From JANJUB01 sp964586225 (GTDB taxonomy: Bacteria; Armatimonadota; Fimbriimonadia; Fimbriimonadales; Fimbriimonadaceae): DNA of 64,000 nt. Location: the NCBI GenBank assembly GCA_964586225.1, contig CAZPHD010000001.1, forward strand, positions 62,001 to 126,000, in the 5' to 3' direction. Within the stretch, counting starts at the first letter, position 1; every line of letters starts with the position of its first letter. Positions 1-7,666 of this stretch are shown in pieces. The translations under genes and the position numbers were made by a program. The notes under the pieces are model-generated. The model made no database searches. It saw only the letters and a program-made list of their open reading frames with translations, and had not been told where the DNA came from.

Positions 1-1
1 G

Positions 2-520
2 ACGACCGGCATTCTCGGCACAAAGTTCATGCTGGAAGTGCTCTCGAAGCGCGGCCGAAGCGATCTCGCCTACCGCATCGTCACGCAGCCCGAGTTCCCC
101 GGTTGGGCGTGGATGCTGAAGAACGGCGCGACGACGCTGTGGGAGCATTGGGAGTTTAGCGACAACACGTTCTCGCACAACCACCCGATGTTCGGCTCGG
201 TGAGTCAGTGGATGATGCAGTGGCTGGGCGGCATCCGGCCCGATGCTGAAGCGGTGGGTTACGATCAGATCGTGATTCAGCCGCAAACACCCGCCGGGCT
301 GGACTGGGTGAAGTCAAGCTACCGGAGCATCCGCGGCCTCGTCGTCAGCAACTGGCGACGTGAGGGCAAGAAGCTACGCTACGAGGTCACGATCCCGCCC
401 AACACGCGAGCGCGCGTGGTGCTGCCCGCTGGCGCGACTGTCGAGCAAGGCCAAGCGCAAAAGCAGGGCGACGCGTTCGCCATCGGCTCCGGGCGGTACG
501 TCTTCGCGGTGTCGGACTAG
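2..520 (+). CDS. Alpha-L-rhamnosidase, GH78 family, C-terminal part
   Basis: The frame is open to the left edge, so this is the last 172 codons of a longer gene whose start lies outside the window. The motifs YRIVTQPEFPGWAWML, GATTLWEHWE and NHPMFGSVSQWMMQWLGG are typical of the end of the (alpha/alpha)6 barrel of GH78 rhamnosidases. The last 80 residues form the usual C-terminal beta-sandwich. The enzyme would release terminal L-rhamnose from plant or bacterial polysaccharides. The stop codon overlaps the stop of the convergent neighbour in a CTAG palindrome. The neighbouring SASA-type esterase fits a role in glycan breakdown. The catalytic residues are not visible in this fragment. Confidence 0.88.
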   Translation, partial: TTGILGTKFMLEVLSKRGRSDLAYRIVTQPEFPGWAWMLKNGATTLWEHWEFSDNTFSHNHPMFGSVSQWMMQWLGGIRPDAEAVGYDQIVIQPQTPAGLDWVKSSYRSIRGLVVSNWRREGKKLRYEVTIPPNTRARVVLPAGATVEQGQAQKQGDAFAIGSGRYVFAVSD

Positions 521-2100
521 CGCGCGGCCCAGCCCTGTCGCGTAACGATCGGGACGTAGCCCACCTCAAACCCCTTTGGCGGAGTCACGAGGAGAGCCGG
601 ATCAATGCCGGCCAGGCTGCCCACCGTGTTGGGCGGCAGGTAGTTGCGGGTCTTTGTCCAGGTTCGATGGAGCATCTCGACGCGCTTCTGAACGGCTTCG
701 CGCTCGGCGGGCACGAGGTCGGCGTTAAGTAGAGCAGGTTGATCGGCAAAGCGATACCAGAAGTAGGTGACTTCGCTGCCGTCGCCTAGCGTGCGCTTGA
801 ACGGTCCCGCGACGGGACCCGGTTTCTTCCAAGGTGACGCCGACTCGTCGGGTGTCACGTAGGGATCGGTAGGCCGCTTCGGGGCGGGGAACTTAGCCTC
901 GCGGAGCCCGGTCTCGGCGGGCACATCCGCAGGGGCCACAACGACCCATCGCTCCTTGCCGTCGGCGTCCGTCGTCAGCCGGTAATACTCGGGCAGCGTC
1001 AACAGCGAACCATGAGCAGGCTCACGGCTGAGCAGATCGCGCTTCCACCGAATGCCGTAGGTTAGATCGTTCTGGGCGATGGGGGTAGCGTAGGCGGCCC
1101 AATCGACTTCAGGTGCCTTTGCCCGGTCAATCCCCGGCGGATAGATCCTCCACGTGGAGTAGCCACCGCCCTTGAAGGTGTGAACGCTCGACGCAGCGGC
1201 GTTGACCGTTCCATTTGCGGCTGATCCACCACGGAACCAAGCGTCGACCTGATTCCATAGTGCTTCCTTCTTGTAGGCCGTGATCCGATGAATGAGCGGA
1301 CCATCACCGGGGAAGTGGGTGGGAGCGACGCGCGCAAACATGTTGCCCTCGCGGTCCTTGCTGACCATCGCCGGAATGTGTTGCGTTTCCATCTGCACAG
1401 CCTTGTTGGGCTCAGAGGGGCGGGTGTCGAGGAACTTGCCGGCCCGTTCCGGATGCTCAGCGGAGGCTTTCGACCAGAAGTAGGGGGTGAAAAACGCGAC
1501 GGGCCCCTTGAAGTTCGCGGTGTTGAGGAACAGCGTCCAACAGTGGTTTCCGGTCGGCACGTCCTTCCCAGCCGTCCGCTCTTTTGGATCGGTCAGCGGC
1601 AAGGGCAGGTAGCCATAGCCGAACAGCTCGCCGCGCGTTCCCTGTTTCAGGTTCAAGCCGTCGGGCGGCCAAAGCACCCACGGACTGAGCTGAGCCACGC
1701 CGTAAAGTCCCGTCGGGTTCTTCCAGTCGCGGCCCTTACCGGCGCCGGGGCCGTTTGCCCATTCGGCAAAGTTCAGGGTCACACCCCCCATGATGAACTT
1801 CGGTGTCTCAGTCGCAAAGCGCGTGTCGCGCCACCAGCCCAGGCCGCCTTCGATGTCGGTGTAGTGATCCTTGGGTGCCTCGCCGTCGAACTGGGGGAAC
1901 ATCCAGGTGCCAAACAAGCCGCTCTGGAAGTCGGAACCCGGATACGACTTGAGTAGCGGCCACGCCGCGACGTACATAGAGAACCCGGCGTTGTAGGCCG
2001 AGTCCACGCGTTCGTGGGGCACAATCAGGTAGCCCGCCATCTCGGTCAGCTGAGGTTGATTGGCGGTTAGCGCTAGGGCGGCAATCAGAGTGGTTGTCAT
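517..2100 (-). CDS. Secreted protein of unknown family, paralogue 1
   Basis: The 527-residue protein has a short hydrophobic N-terminus (MTTTLIAALALTA), a likely signal peptide. I do not recognise a family. It is clearly paralogous to the 530-residue protein at 4168-5760. Both share AAWPLL/VAWPLL, EGGLGWW/EGGLGFW, a WPPDG/IPPDG loop followed by GELFGY/GEMFGY, GPVAFF-type strands with FWSK/IWSK, a TYFWYRF/TYYWYRF segment with DQPAL, and a C-terminus of the form KGFEVGYVP. The many aromatic residues suggest a carbohydrate-binding or beta-rich fold, but this is inference. Its ATG overlaps the stop of the upstream esterase (ATGA), so the two are co-translated. Confidence 0.85.
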   Translation of the reverse strand: MTTTLIAALALTANQPQLTEMAGYLIVPHERVDSAYNAGFSMYVAAWPLLKSYPGSDFQSGLFGTWMFPQFDGEAPKDHYTDIEGGLGWWRDTRFATETPKFIMGGVTLNFAEWANGPGAGKGRDWKNPTGLYGVAQLSPWVLWPPDGLNLKQGTRGELFGYGYLPLPLTDPKERTAGKDVPTGNHCWTLFLNTANFKGPVAFFTPYFWSKASAEHPERAGKFLDTRPSEPNKAVQMETQHIPAMVSKDREGNMFARVAPTHFPGDGPLIHRITAYKKEALWNQVDAWFRGGSAANGTVNAAASSVHTFKGGGYSTWRIYPPGIDRAKAPEVDWAAYATPIAQNDLTYGIRWKRDLLSREPAHGSLLTLPEYYRLTTDADGKERWVVVAPADVPAETGLREAKFPAPKRPTDPYVTPDESASPWKKPGPVAGPFKRTLGDGSEVTYFWYRFADQPALLNADLVPAEREAVQKRVEMLHRTWTKTRNYLPPNTVGSLAGIDPALLVTPPKGFEVGYVPIVTRQGWAAR

Positions 2101-3017
2101 CGTCGGGCTCGCTTGAGGAGATCGTTCATGGCGCGTCCCATGGCATCGCCAACGAGATAGTAGGTTTCGCCGCTACTGTTCCAGTGGTAGCCCTGGTCGC
2201 TGGGTGAGGCTTCACTGGGACGCCAGAAGGCGCGGGTGCCCACAAACGCGACGTTCCCTTTGAACTCAGCGTGCTCAGCGACGGCGGCTTGGGCGCGCAT
2301 GAGGCCGAGGGCCCCTCTGTCCTTCTCTTCAACACCCCCCATTCCGGTTTCCGCGATCACGAAGGGTAGCTTGGGCACCGCCAAGTCCTTGCGAATGTCG
2401 CGGATGAAGTTCGCCATGTTCTGCTCGTACTCCCGAACGAAGGCGTCGTTGATGCGGTCATTCCAGCCTTGGTGCCATCCGAAACCGACGATCTCGGGCG
2501 TGCGACCGGTCAAATCTGGGAAGTTTGTGCCTAGGTTCGCGAGCGCTTCGCGGGTTCCTCTTACAACCTCGCTGTAGTTCGGGCCGACGGTTCCGCCCGA
2601 ACTCGGCGGGCGGAAGTCCACCGCGAGGCTCTTCCCGCCCCAAGCAATCTTGACCAGCAGGACGGGCTCCTGAAGCGCATCGCCCACCGCCATGCCGAAA
2701 CCGAGCTCGGGGCCGATGCAGTCCTCCCCCGCGCCGTAACCCACCGTGAGCTTGCCTTTGCGATCAAAGTAGTGGATCCAAACGTCGTCCCGGACCCGCC
2801 ACGAGCCATCGCGGTTCAGGAGTTGCTTGAATACGGGTGCGCTCTTGGGATCCTTGGCGACGTGCTGCAGGCTGCCGAGCCCTCCGTTGCGCTTAGGGTC
2901 CGCCGCGATGAAGCCATGCCCAACCATGTTCGACTGCCCGGCCAAGACGAACACCTTTACAGGTTCAGCGCGTGAGCCGGCGAGTCCCAACAAAGTGACA
3001 AACAACATTGAGGTCAT
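2097..3017 (-). CDS. SGNH-type esterase, SASA (sialate O-acetylesterase-like) family
   Basis: The 306-residue protein has a short signal peptide followed at residues 20-34 by VKVFVLAGQSNMVG, the hallmark block of the SASA/DUF303 carbohydrate esterases, with nucleophile Ser29. Later family blocks are visible: GFGWHQGWND (block around the acid/oxyanion residues) and a C-terminal DQGYHWN that supplies the Asp-His pair. Such enzymes remove acetyl groups from sialic acid or plant polysaccharides outside the cytoplasm. Context with a GH78 rhamnosidase favours polysaccharide deacetylation. The start at ATG 3017 places the hydrophobic stretch at the N-terminus; the gene lies 8 bp after the DUF2199 gene. 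Confidence 0.88.
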   Translation of the reverse strand: MTSMLFVTLLGLAGSRAEPVKVFVLAGQSNMVGHGFIAADPKRNGGLGSLQHVAKDPKSAPVFKQLLNRDGSWRVRDDVWIHYFDRKGKLTVGYGAGEDCIGPELGFGMAVGDALQEPVLLVKIAWGGKSLAVDFRPPSSGGTVGPNYSEVVRGTREALANLGTNFPDLTGRTPEIVGFGWHQGWNDRINDAFVREYEQNMANFIRDIRKDLAVPKLPFVIAETGMGGVEEKDRGALGLMRAQAAVAEHAEFKGNVAFVGTRAFWRPSEASPSDQGYHWNSSGETYYLVGDAMGRAMNDLLKRARR

Positions 3018-3025
3018 TAAGGGGA

Positions 3026-3562
3026 CTATACCGACTTACCGGGCGAGATCAGATCAAGGATGTTGTGGTAAGCGCTCTCGTCGATTCCGGTCCGCTGGGC
3101 GGCGGCTAGCGGATGCTGGCAGTCGGTTGGGAAGTGGAACAGGGGGCGCTTGTCGGAAGGACCAAACTGGACCCACACGGGCAGGCCAACCGAGTCTGGG
3201 TGCCCCGGAATCGCGCAGACGAGTTGGCCCGCTTTCGCAGGCTCATCAGAGCCGTCTTCGTCGCCAAGCTCCCACAATCGCTCGACATCGGATTGCCTAA
3301 CCTCTGCCCAACAGCCCCAACCCCAGCGCCCAGTGGCAAACGTGAAGGGCACCTCTAACACCCCACGTAAGAACCAGCGCCCTTCGTAGTAGCAAACATC
3401 CGTCGACCACTCCAGGTGAGCTTTCCGGGCCTCGTCGCCAAGCGCCCACACTTCGTCGGGCAACATCCAACCGTAGTCGGTCGGCATGCCTACATGTTCT
3501 GTTCCGCAAACGCGGCAGTGCCAAGTTTCCTCCGCGTTCTGCGGCTTCCTGCGCCCCCACAT
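3026..3562 (-). CDS. DUF2199 domain protein
   Basis: The 178-residue soluble protein begins with a putative metal ribbon half-site (CRVCGTEH, residues 17-24). It continues with DEVW, then CYYEGRWFLRGVLEVPF and GWGCWAEV, and ends with QHPLA and a hydrophobic helix, the pattern of DUF2199. The function of the family is unknown. No signal peptide is visible. It sits inside the minus-strand run between the archaemetzincin-like gene (27 bp upstream) and the esterase (8 bp downstream), although its cytoplasmic character does not obviously match the secreted neighbours. Confidence 0.85.
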   Translation of the reverse strand: MWGRRKPQNAEETWHCRVCGTEHVGMPTDYGWMLPDEVWALGDEARKAHLEWSTDVCYYEGRWFLRGVLEVPFTFATGRWGWGCWAEVRQSDVERLWELGDEDGSDEPAKAGQLVCAIPGHPDSVGLPVWVQFGPSDKRPLFHFPTDCQHPLAAAQRTGIDESAYHNILDLISPGKSV

Positions 3563-3589
3563 GGCTTATTTCTTACCCAACGTCGGACA

Positions 3590-4171
3590 CTATCGACCGA
3601 GCTTTGTTCGGCAATCGCCGCAGAACTCGGAGTGCGTGTCAACGCTCTTGATCTTGCCCTTGGCATCCGCCATGATGCAGGCGCGCGGACAGTGCGGCAA
3701 GCCCAGAGTGTGCCCGACTTCGTGAATCGCGACTCGCTCCAATCGCTCGCGTAGATCGACGCCGCCCTTCTTTCCCAGCCGAAACGAGCTGACTACGGCT
3801 GCCTGACCGGGGCAATTGCCGAGACCGAACACTCCCCAGTCATCGTGCCCCGGGACGCTGGTCGAAATGTCCACGTTGGTCACGCCCAGGACGATGTCTG
3901 CGCGATCGTGTTTCGCCAGCCAAACCAACAATTTGTCGGCGCGGTAGCGATTCCTTGGCTTGGTGTAGGCCTCCGTGGGCAACGCCACCGATGGCCCAAT
4001 GCTCACCACGACAGGTAGCGTGGCCTCCAGCCGAGACTTGAGCGACTTTAGCGCTGTACTCTCGACCTTGCCCAGCGGAACAAGCGCCAGCGATTTTGGC
4101 GTGCTATCCTCATGGCGTGCCGACCCACATCCCAGGGCTAGCAATACGAGGGCCCCGCAAAGGGTTCTCAC
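3590..4171 (-). CDS. Archaemetzincin-like zinc metalloprotease, lipoprotein
   Basis: Starting from GTG at 4171, which overlaps the upstream stop (GTGA), gives a 193-residue protein with a lipoprotein signal (hydrophobic stretch ending LLALGC, Cys15). The frame extends further upstream, but that part lies in the preceding gene. At residues 150-161 it has HEVGHTLGLPHC, the extended zinc motif with the third His, followed by C-x3-C-x-M and, 16 residues on, CGDC. This is the archaemetzincin arrangement (HExxHxxGx3C...CxM...CxxC), with one residue fewer between the first cysteines than in animal AMZ proteins. It should be an exported, membrane-anchored peptidase; the substrate is unknown. Confidence 0.82.
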   Translation of the reverse strand: MRTLCGALVLLALGCGSARHEDSTPKSLALVPLGKVESTALKSLKSRLEATLPVVVSIGPSVALPTEAYTKPRNRYRADKLLVWLAKHDRADIVLGVTNVDISTSVPGHDDWGVFGLGNCPGQAAVVSSFRLGKKGGVDLRERLERVAIHEVGHTLGLPHCPRACIMADAKGKIKSVDTHSEFCGDCRTKLGR

Positions 4172-5760
4172 CTCACGGGATCCTGCCGAATCGCGACCGG
4201 CACGTACCCCACTTCCAGCCCCTTGGGAGGCTTCACTAAGATCGCAGAGTCGAACGCGGCGAGTTTGCCTCGGCGCGGTGGATCCATGTACTGCTTGTCG
4301 GGGGTCCACGACCGGTGAATCTTCTCGGCCAACGCCTGCAATCGGTCCCGCTCAGACCGGCTCAGCCCCGCGTTTTGGAGCGCGGGTTGGTCAATGAACC
4401 GGTACCAGTAGTAGGTCACAACGCTACCGTCTACGAGTCGAGCGGTGAAAGGGCCAGCCTTGGGACCGGGGGTCATCCACACGCCCTTGCCGCCTTCCGA
4501 TGGCTCATAGGAGCGAGTCATGTCGGGTTTGGGGAAGTTCGCCGCGCGAAGGCCAGCGTCAGGAACATCCGGCTCCGAAACCGCCACAATACTCCCGCCC
4601 GTGTGGCGGAAGTAAGCCGGAAACTTGCCCATCTGCAATCCGTTCCGCCAGGGTTCGAGTCGGTCCTTCTTCCACTCCAACCCGAACGTGAATTCGTCAA
4701 CCGCGATGGTCTTCACCCAGTTCTCCACGCCGGAGGCTTTCACCTTACCGCCCTGAGTCACGACGATCGGATTCGCGGTGATCTTCGAGACAAACGCGCC
4801 TTTGCTGTCAAATCTTCCGCTCGGAGTCGAGCCGCCCTGCATCCACGCTTCGACCTGGTTCCAAAGGGCTTGTTTGGAATAGGCGGTCATGTTCTGCATG
4901 AGCAAACTCCGTCCATCCTGGTCGGCGGGGAATCGTAACTGCGGGATACGGCGATAAGCCGAACCGTTGACGGCAGCCCCGACAAGCTGCGGAACGCTGT
5001 TGATCTCAATCGCCCCGCTGCTCGCCACGCCCGGCAGGGCGTCCAGACCTCGTCCGACCGCCGTCGCATAGTTCTGCGACATCTTTGACCAAATCGAGGG
5101 CACATAGAACGCCACCGGACCGCGGAAATTGGATGCATTCACGAACAGTGTCCAGGTCTGATTTCCCGTCTTGACCGGCTTCTCTCGCGGCTCAAACAGC
5201 GGGAGCGCCATCCAGGCATAGCCAAACATCTCACCGCAGGTGTCAGCCGCCAGCGTGGCGCCATCGGGCGGAATCAGGAGACGCGGGCTGAGTTGAGCGA
5301 TGCCCATGTACTCGCCCGGGAGCGGTCGCCCGTAGAAGTCCCAACCGGGGCTGGCGACTTCGTGGTTGTAACCGTCAATGCTGCCGTTCATGCGGAACTT
5401 GGCGGTTGGGGCGAAGTAGCGGTTGCTCGTCCAGAAGCCGAGGCCGCCTTCGATGGTTTGAAATACGGTCCAGAAGCTCGGCCCCCGCTCGGGCATCTGA
5501 TCGCGGGCGACCGTTCCGTGCGGCACCAGGGGTTCTTTGAACGACTGGTTGTCGGGGAGAATCCACGTCGACGCGAGTCCTATCTGGAATCCCGCTACGG
5601 GTTGCTCCAAGAGCGGCCACGCAACCGAGTAGAGGCTTACGCCATAGCCGAACTCAGCGAGCGGACGCTCGACACTCGCATTGATATAACCATGGAGCCC
5701 GCCCCCCTGCAGGGCCGGCGGGGTTCCTTGAGCGGTCGCAAGCAAGAGCAGTGAGATCAC
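4168..5760 (-). CDS. Secreted protein of unknown family, paralogue 2
   Basis: The 530-residue protein has a probable signal peptide (MISLLLLATAQG). It is a diverged paralogue of the protein at 517-2100, sharing block order over the whole length: SVAWPLLEQP, EGGLGFW, AQLSPR, PPDGATL, GEMFGYAW, GPVAFYVPSIWSK, LWNQVEAW, VVTYYWYRF and KGLEVGYVP. The conserved YWYRF-x-DQPAL-x-NA block and GYVP ending make a usable family signature. No known catalytic motif is seen. It heads the five-gene group 5760-517, 28 bp downstream of the subtilase gene, so read-through from the sigma-factor operon is possible. Confidence 0.85.
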   Translation of the reverse strand: MISLLLLATAQGTPPALQGGGLHGYINASVERPLAEFGYGVSLYSVAWPLLEQPVAGFQIGLASTWILPDNQSFKEPLVPHGTVARDQMPERGPSFWTVFQTIEGGLGFWTSNRYFAPTAKFRMNGSIDGYNHEVASPGWDFYGRPLPGEYMGIAQLSPRLLIPPDGATLAADTCGEMFGYAWMALPLFEPREKPVKTGNQTWTLFVNASNFRGPVAFYVPSIWSKMSQNYATAVGRGLDALPGVASSGAIEINSVPQLVGAAVNGSAYRRIPQLRFPADQDGRSLLMQNMTAYSKQALWNQVEAWMQGGSTPSGRFDSKGAFVSKITANPIVVTQGGKVKASGVENWVKTIAVDEFTFGLEWKKDRLEPWRNGLQMGKFPAYFRHTGGSIVAVSEPDVPDAGLRAANFPKPDMTRSYEPSEGGKGVWMTPGPKAGPFTARLVDGSVVTYYWYRFIDQPALQNAGLSRSERDRLQALAEKIHRSWTPDKQYMDPPRRGKLAAFDSAILVKPPKGLEVGYVPVAIRQDPVR

Positions 5761-5788
5761 GCCCGCATTTTACGCCGAGTAATGCAAC

Positions 5789-7102
5789 TTACAAACCCGC
5801 CATCGAGGCGAAGACGTCCAGGCGGCCGAGTCCAAGATCAGGATTGAAGAGCTGATGGCTCTTCCCCAAGGCACTCTGAAGATCACTATACGTTGCGTTC
5901 GGCTTGAACTTCAGAATCTTTGAAGCCAGGCCCGACACCAGGGGCGCCGAGAACGACGTCCCCCAACCTCCAGCCCAGCGATCGCCAGGGAAGGGAAGCA
6001 TCAGGCCTTCACCAGGAGCGGAGACCCATGTGAGGTCCGATCCCGCGTTACTGAACACGCTTCGTACGCTTGACGGAGTCAGCGAGGCCACGCCCGTGAC
6101 CTTGTCAACCACTGCAGGATAGCTGGCGACCTGCGTAAGTCCATCGTTACCTGTCGACGCGATCAGCATCACTCCACGATCCGACAAGTCCTCGGATGAC
6201 CGAGAAAGCTCGGGCGAGTAGGTGTACGTGTTGAAGCTCATGTTGACGACCTTAGCCCCTCGGATTTCCGCCAAGTGCATGCCACGGATGACGTCGAACA
6301 ATCGCCCGGTACCATTTTGGTGGAATGCCCGAATCGGCAGAATACGGGCGGCGGGAGCGACCAGTCGAACCGCGCCTGCAACCATCGTGCCATGTCCCAG
6401 CCCGATTGGGATCAGCGGGTAGTGAGGGTGGGTCGCGTAGTGGCTCGGGAACATGGGCGCAGTTCCATTCGAGAGATAGGTCAACTTCCTCAAAAGGGGC
6501 GTTGTCGTCGGATTGATCAGCGCCAAAACCTCGCTCCGCAGACCGGTGAGCTCAGAGCCTGTGCCGGACGGCGTCAGCAAATCCGCGCCGGGAGCAAGGC
6601 GACCCTTAAAGAACGGGTGGTTCAGGTCGACACCCGTATCGATGACGGCAACGGTTCCGCTGCCTTGACCATGGGCGGCCCAAGATTGGGTTGCTCGTAC
6701 CTGAGGCAATGCGTATTGGGTGATGGCTCCCTGTGGCGCGATGACACCAAAGAAAGGCGTAAGAGCCGGTTGCGAGAATGCCTGAAGTAAGAGGTTGAGG
6801 GCTGATGCTTGACGCGTCTTGAACGACAGAATCGGAAGGCGGATGATCTGATCGAGCTCAATTGAGACATCGTCATCCGTATCGTCGCTGATACGCTGGA
6901 TCAGCGACTGCGGGTTGCGCCCGTAGACATCGACAACGCTGTGGATCGGTCGCGAAGGGACCGACGCTTCCAAGCGCAACTGATATCGCGCTAGGAACAC
7001 ACTCAAGGGTTCGCTCTCTGTGTAGCGAAGAATAAACTTCGTGTTGGCTTGGGCACTTGCGATCACGAGTGCGCCAACAGTAACGATCATGCAAATCTTC
7101 AT
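5789..7102 (-). CDS. Exported subtilisin-like serine protease (S8)
   Basis: The 437-residue protein has a signal peptide (residues 1 to about 19), a pro-region to about residue 130, and an S8 domain. The catalytic triad is readable: Asp155 in AVIDTGVDLNHP, His237 in GHGTMVAG and Ser383 in GTSFSAPLVSG, with oxyanion Asn319 in STGND. It should cleave proteins outside the cytoplasm. Its ATG overlaps the stop of the anti-sigma-like gene (ATGA), so it is the last gene of the sigma/TPR-CHAT operon. That link suggests that the sigma factor or the CHAT protease controls its expression or activity; this is inference. Confidence 0.93.
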   Translation of the reverse strand: MKICMIVTVGALVIASAQANTKFILRYTESEPLSVFLARYQLRLEASVPSRPIHSVVDVYGRNPQSLIQRISDDTDDDVSIELDQIIRLPILSFKTRQASALNLLLQAFSQPALTPFFGVIAPQGAITQYALPQVRATQSWAAHGQGSGTVAVIDTGVDLNHPFFKGRLAPGADLLTPSGTGSELTGLRSEVLALINPTTTPLLRKLTYLSNGTAPMFPSHYATHPHYPLIPIGLGHGTMVAGAVRLVAPAARILPIRAFHQNGTGRLFDVIRGMHLAEIRGAKVVNMSFNTYTYSPELSRSSEDLSDRGVMLIASTGNDGLTQVASYPAVVDKVTGVASLTPSSVRSVFSNAGSDLTWVSAPGEGLMLPFPGDRWAGGWGTSFSAPLVSGLASKILKFKPNATYSDLQSALGKSHQLFNPDLGLGRLDVFASMAGL

Positions 7103-7614
7103 TCGATCACAACCTCTATCACTTCCGAGTGCAGTTCGCTCTCAAATCGCAGACTTCGAGTCGCGGCGGGGACAACAATATCGAACTGACCATGCTCGTC
7201 GCATGCATGCCAACGCTTGGCGTCGTGAACGCGGAACTGCGAGTTCGACGCGGTTGAAACCAGTCCTACGATGGCCAACTGGCGAGCGTCGGCGAGTTGC
7301 TCAATGCGCAACTCGATACTCCCACCCTCAAACTCAAACCGCAAGTCCCGTGCCGTAGCAGACCCTGCTCGAAATCCCGCTGGGCCGCTTGCGTACGCGA
7401 GACTGGCCGTGATGAAACGGCGATCTGGAGTCGTCGGCAGTAGAGCCTTGGCGCGCTGGATGTACTGCTCGGGCATCTCAGCCTTTAAGCTATCGTTGAC
7501 GGCAGTCATGAGGCGGACCCGTTCCATCGCCAATGCGTCAGCTTCGACTCTCTGCCGAACCTCCGGGCTGGCGATTCCCCGGACGTAGTCTAAGATGTCG
7601 TTCCAGTTGATCAT
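7099..7614 (-). CDS. Anti-sigma-like protein of the TPR-CHAT operon
   Basis: I chose ATG 7614, preceded by a purine-rich AGAGAG ribosome site, over an ATG nine codons upstream, giving 171 residues. The N-terminus (ILDYVRGIASPEVRQRVEA, then a helix) resembles the helical start of zf-HC2 anti-sigma factors, but the zinc-binding His/Cys residues are missing and no membrane segment is seen. The last 90 residues are strand-rich. Its position between a TPR-CHAT protease (52 bp upstream) and a subtilase, downstream of an ECF sigma gene, makes it the best candidate for a sigma inhibitor that is also a protease substrate. This function is inferred, not shown. Confidence 0.75.
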   Translation of the reverse strand: MINWNDILDYVRGIASPEVRQRVEADALAMERVRLMTAVNDSLKAEMPEQYIQRAKALLPTTPDRRFITASLAYASGPAGFRAGSATARDLRFEFEGGSIELRIEQLADARQLAIVGLVSTASNSQFRVHDAKRWHACDEHGQFDIVVPAATRSLRFESELHSEVIEVVIE

Positions 7615-7666
7615 GACTCGCTCTCTATCTATGGGCACCAAACTCTTTCAAACCTAACACCGATTG

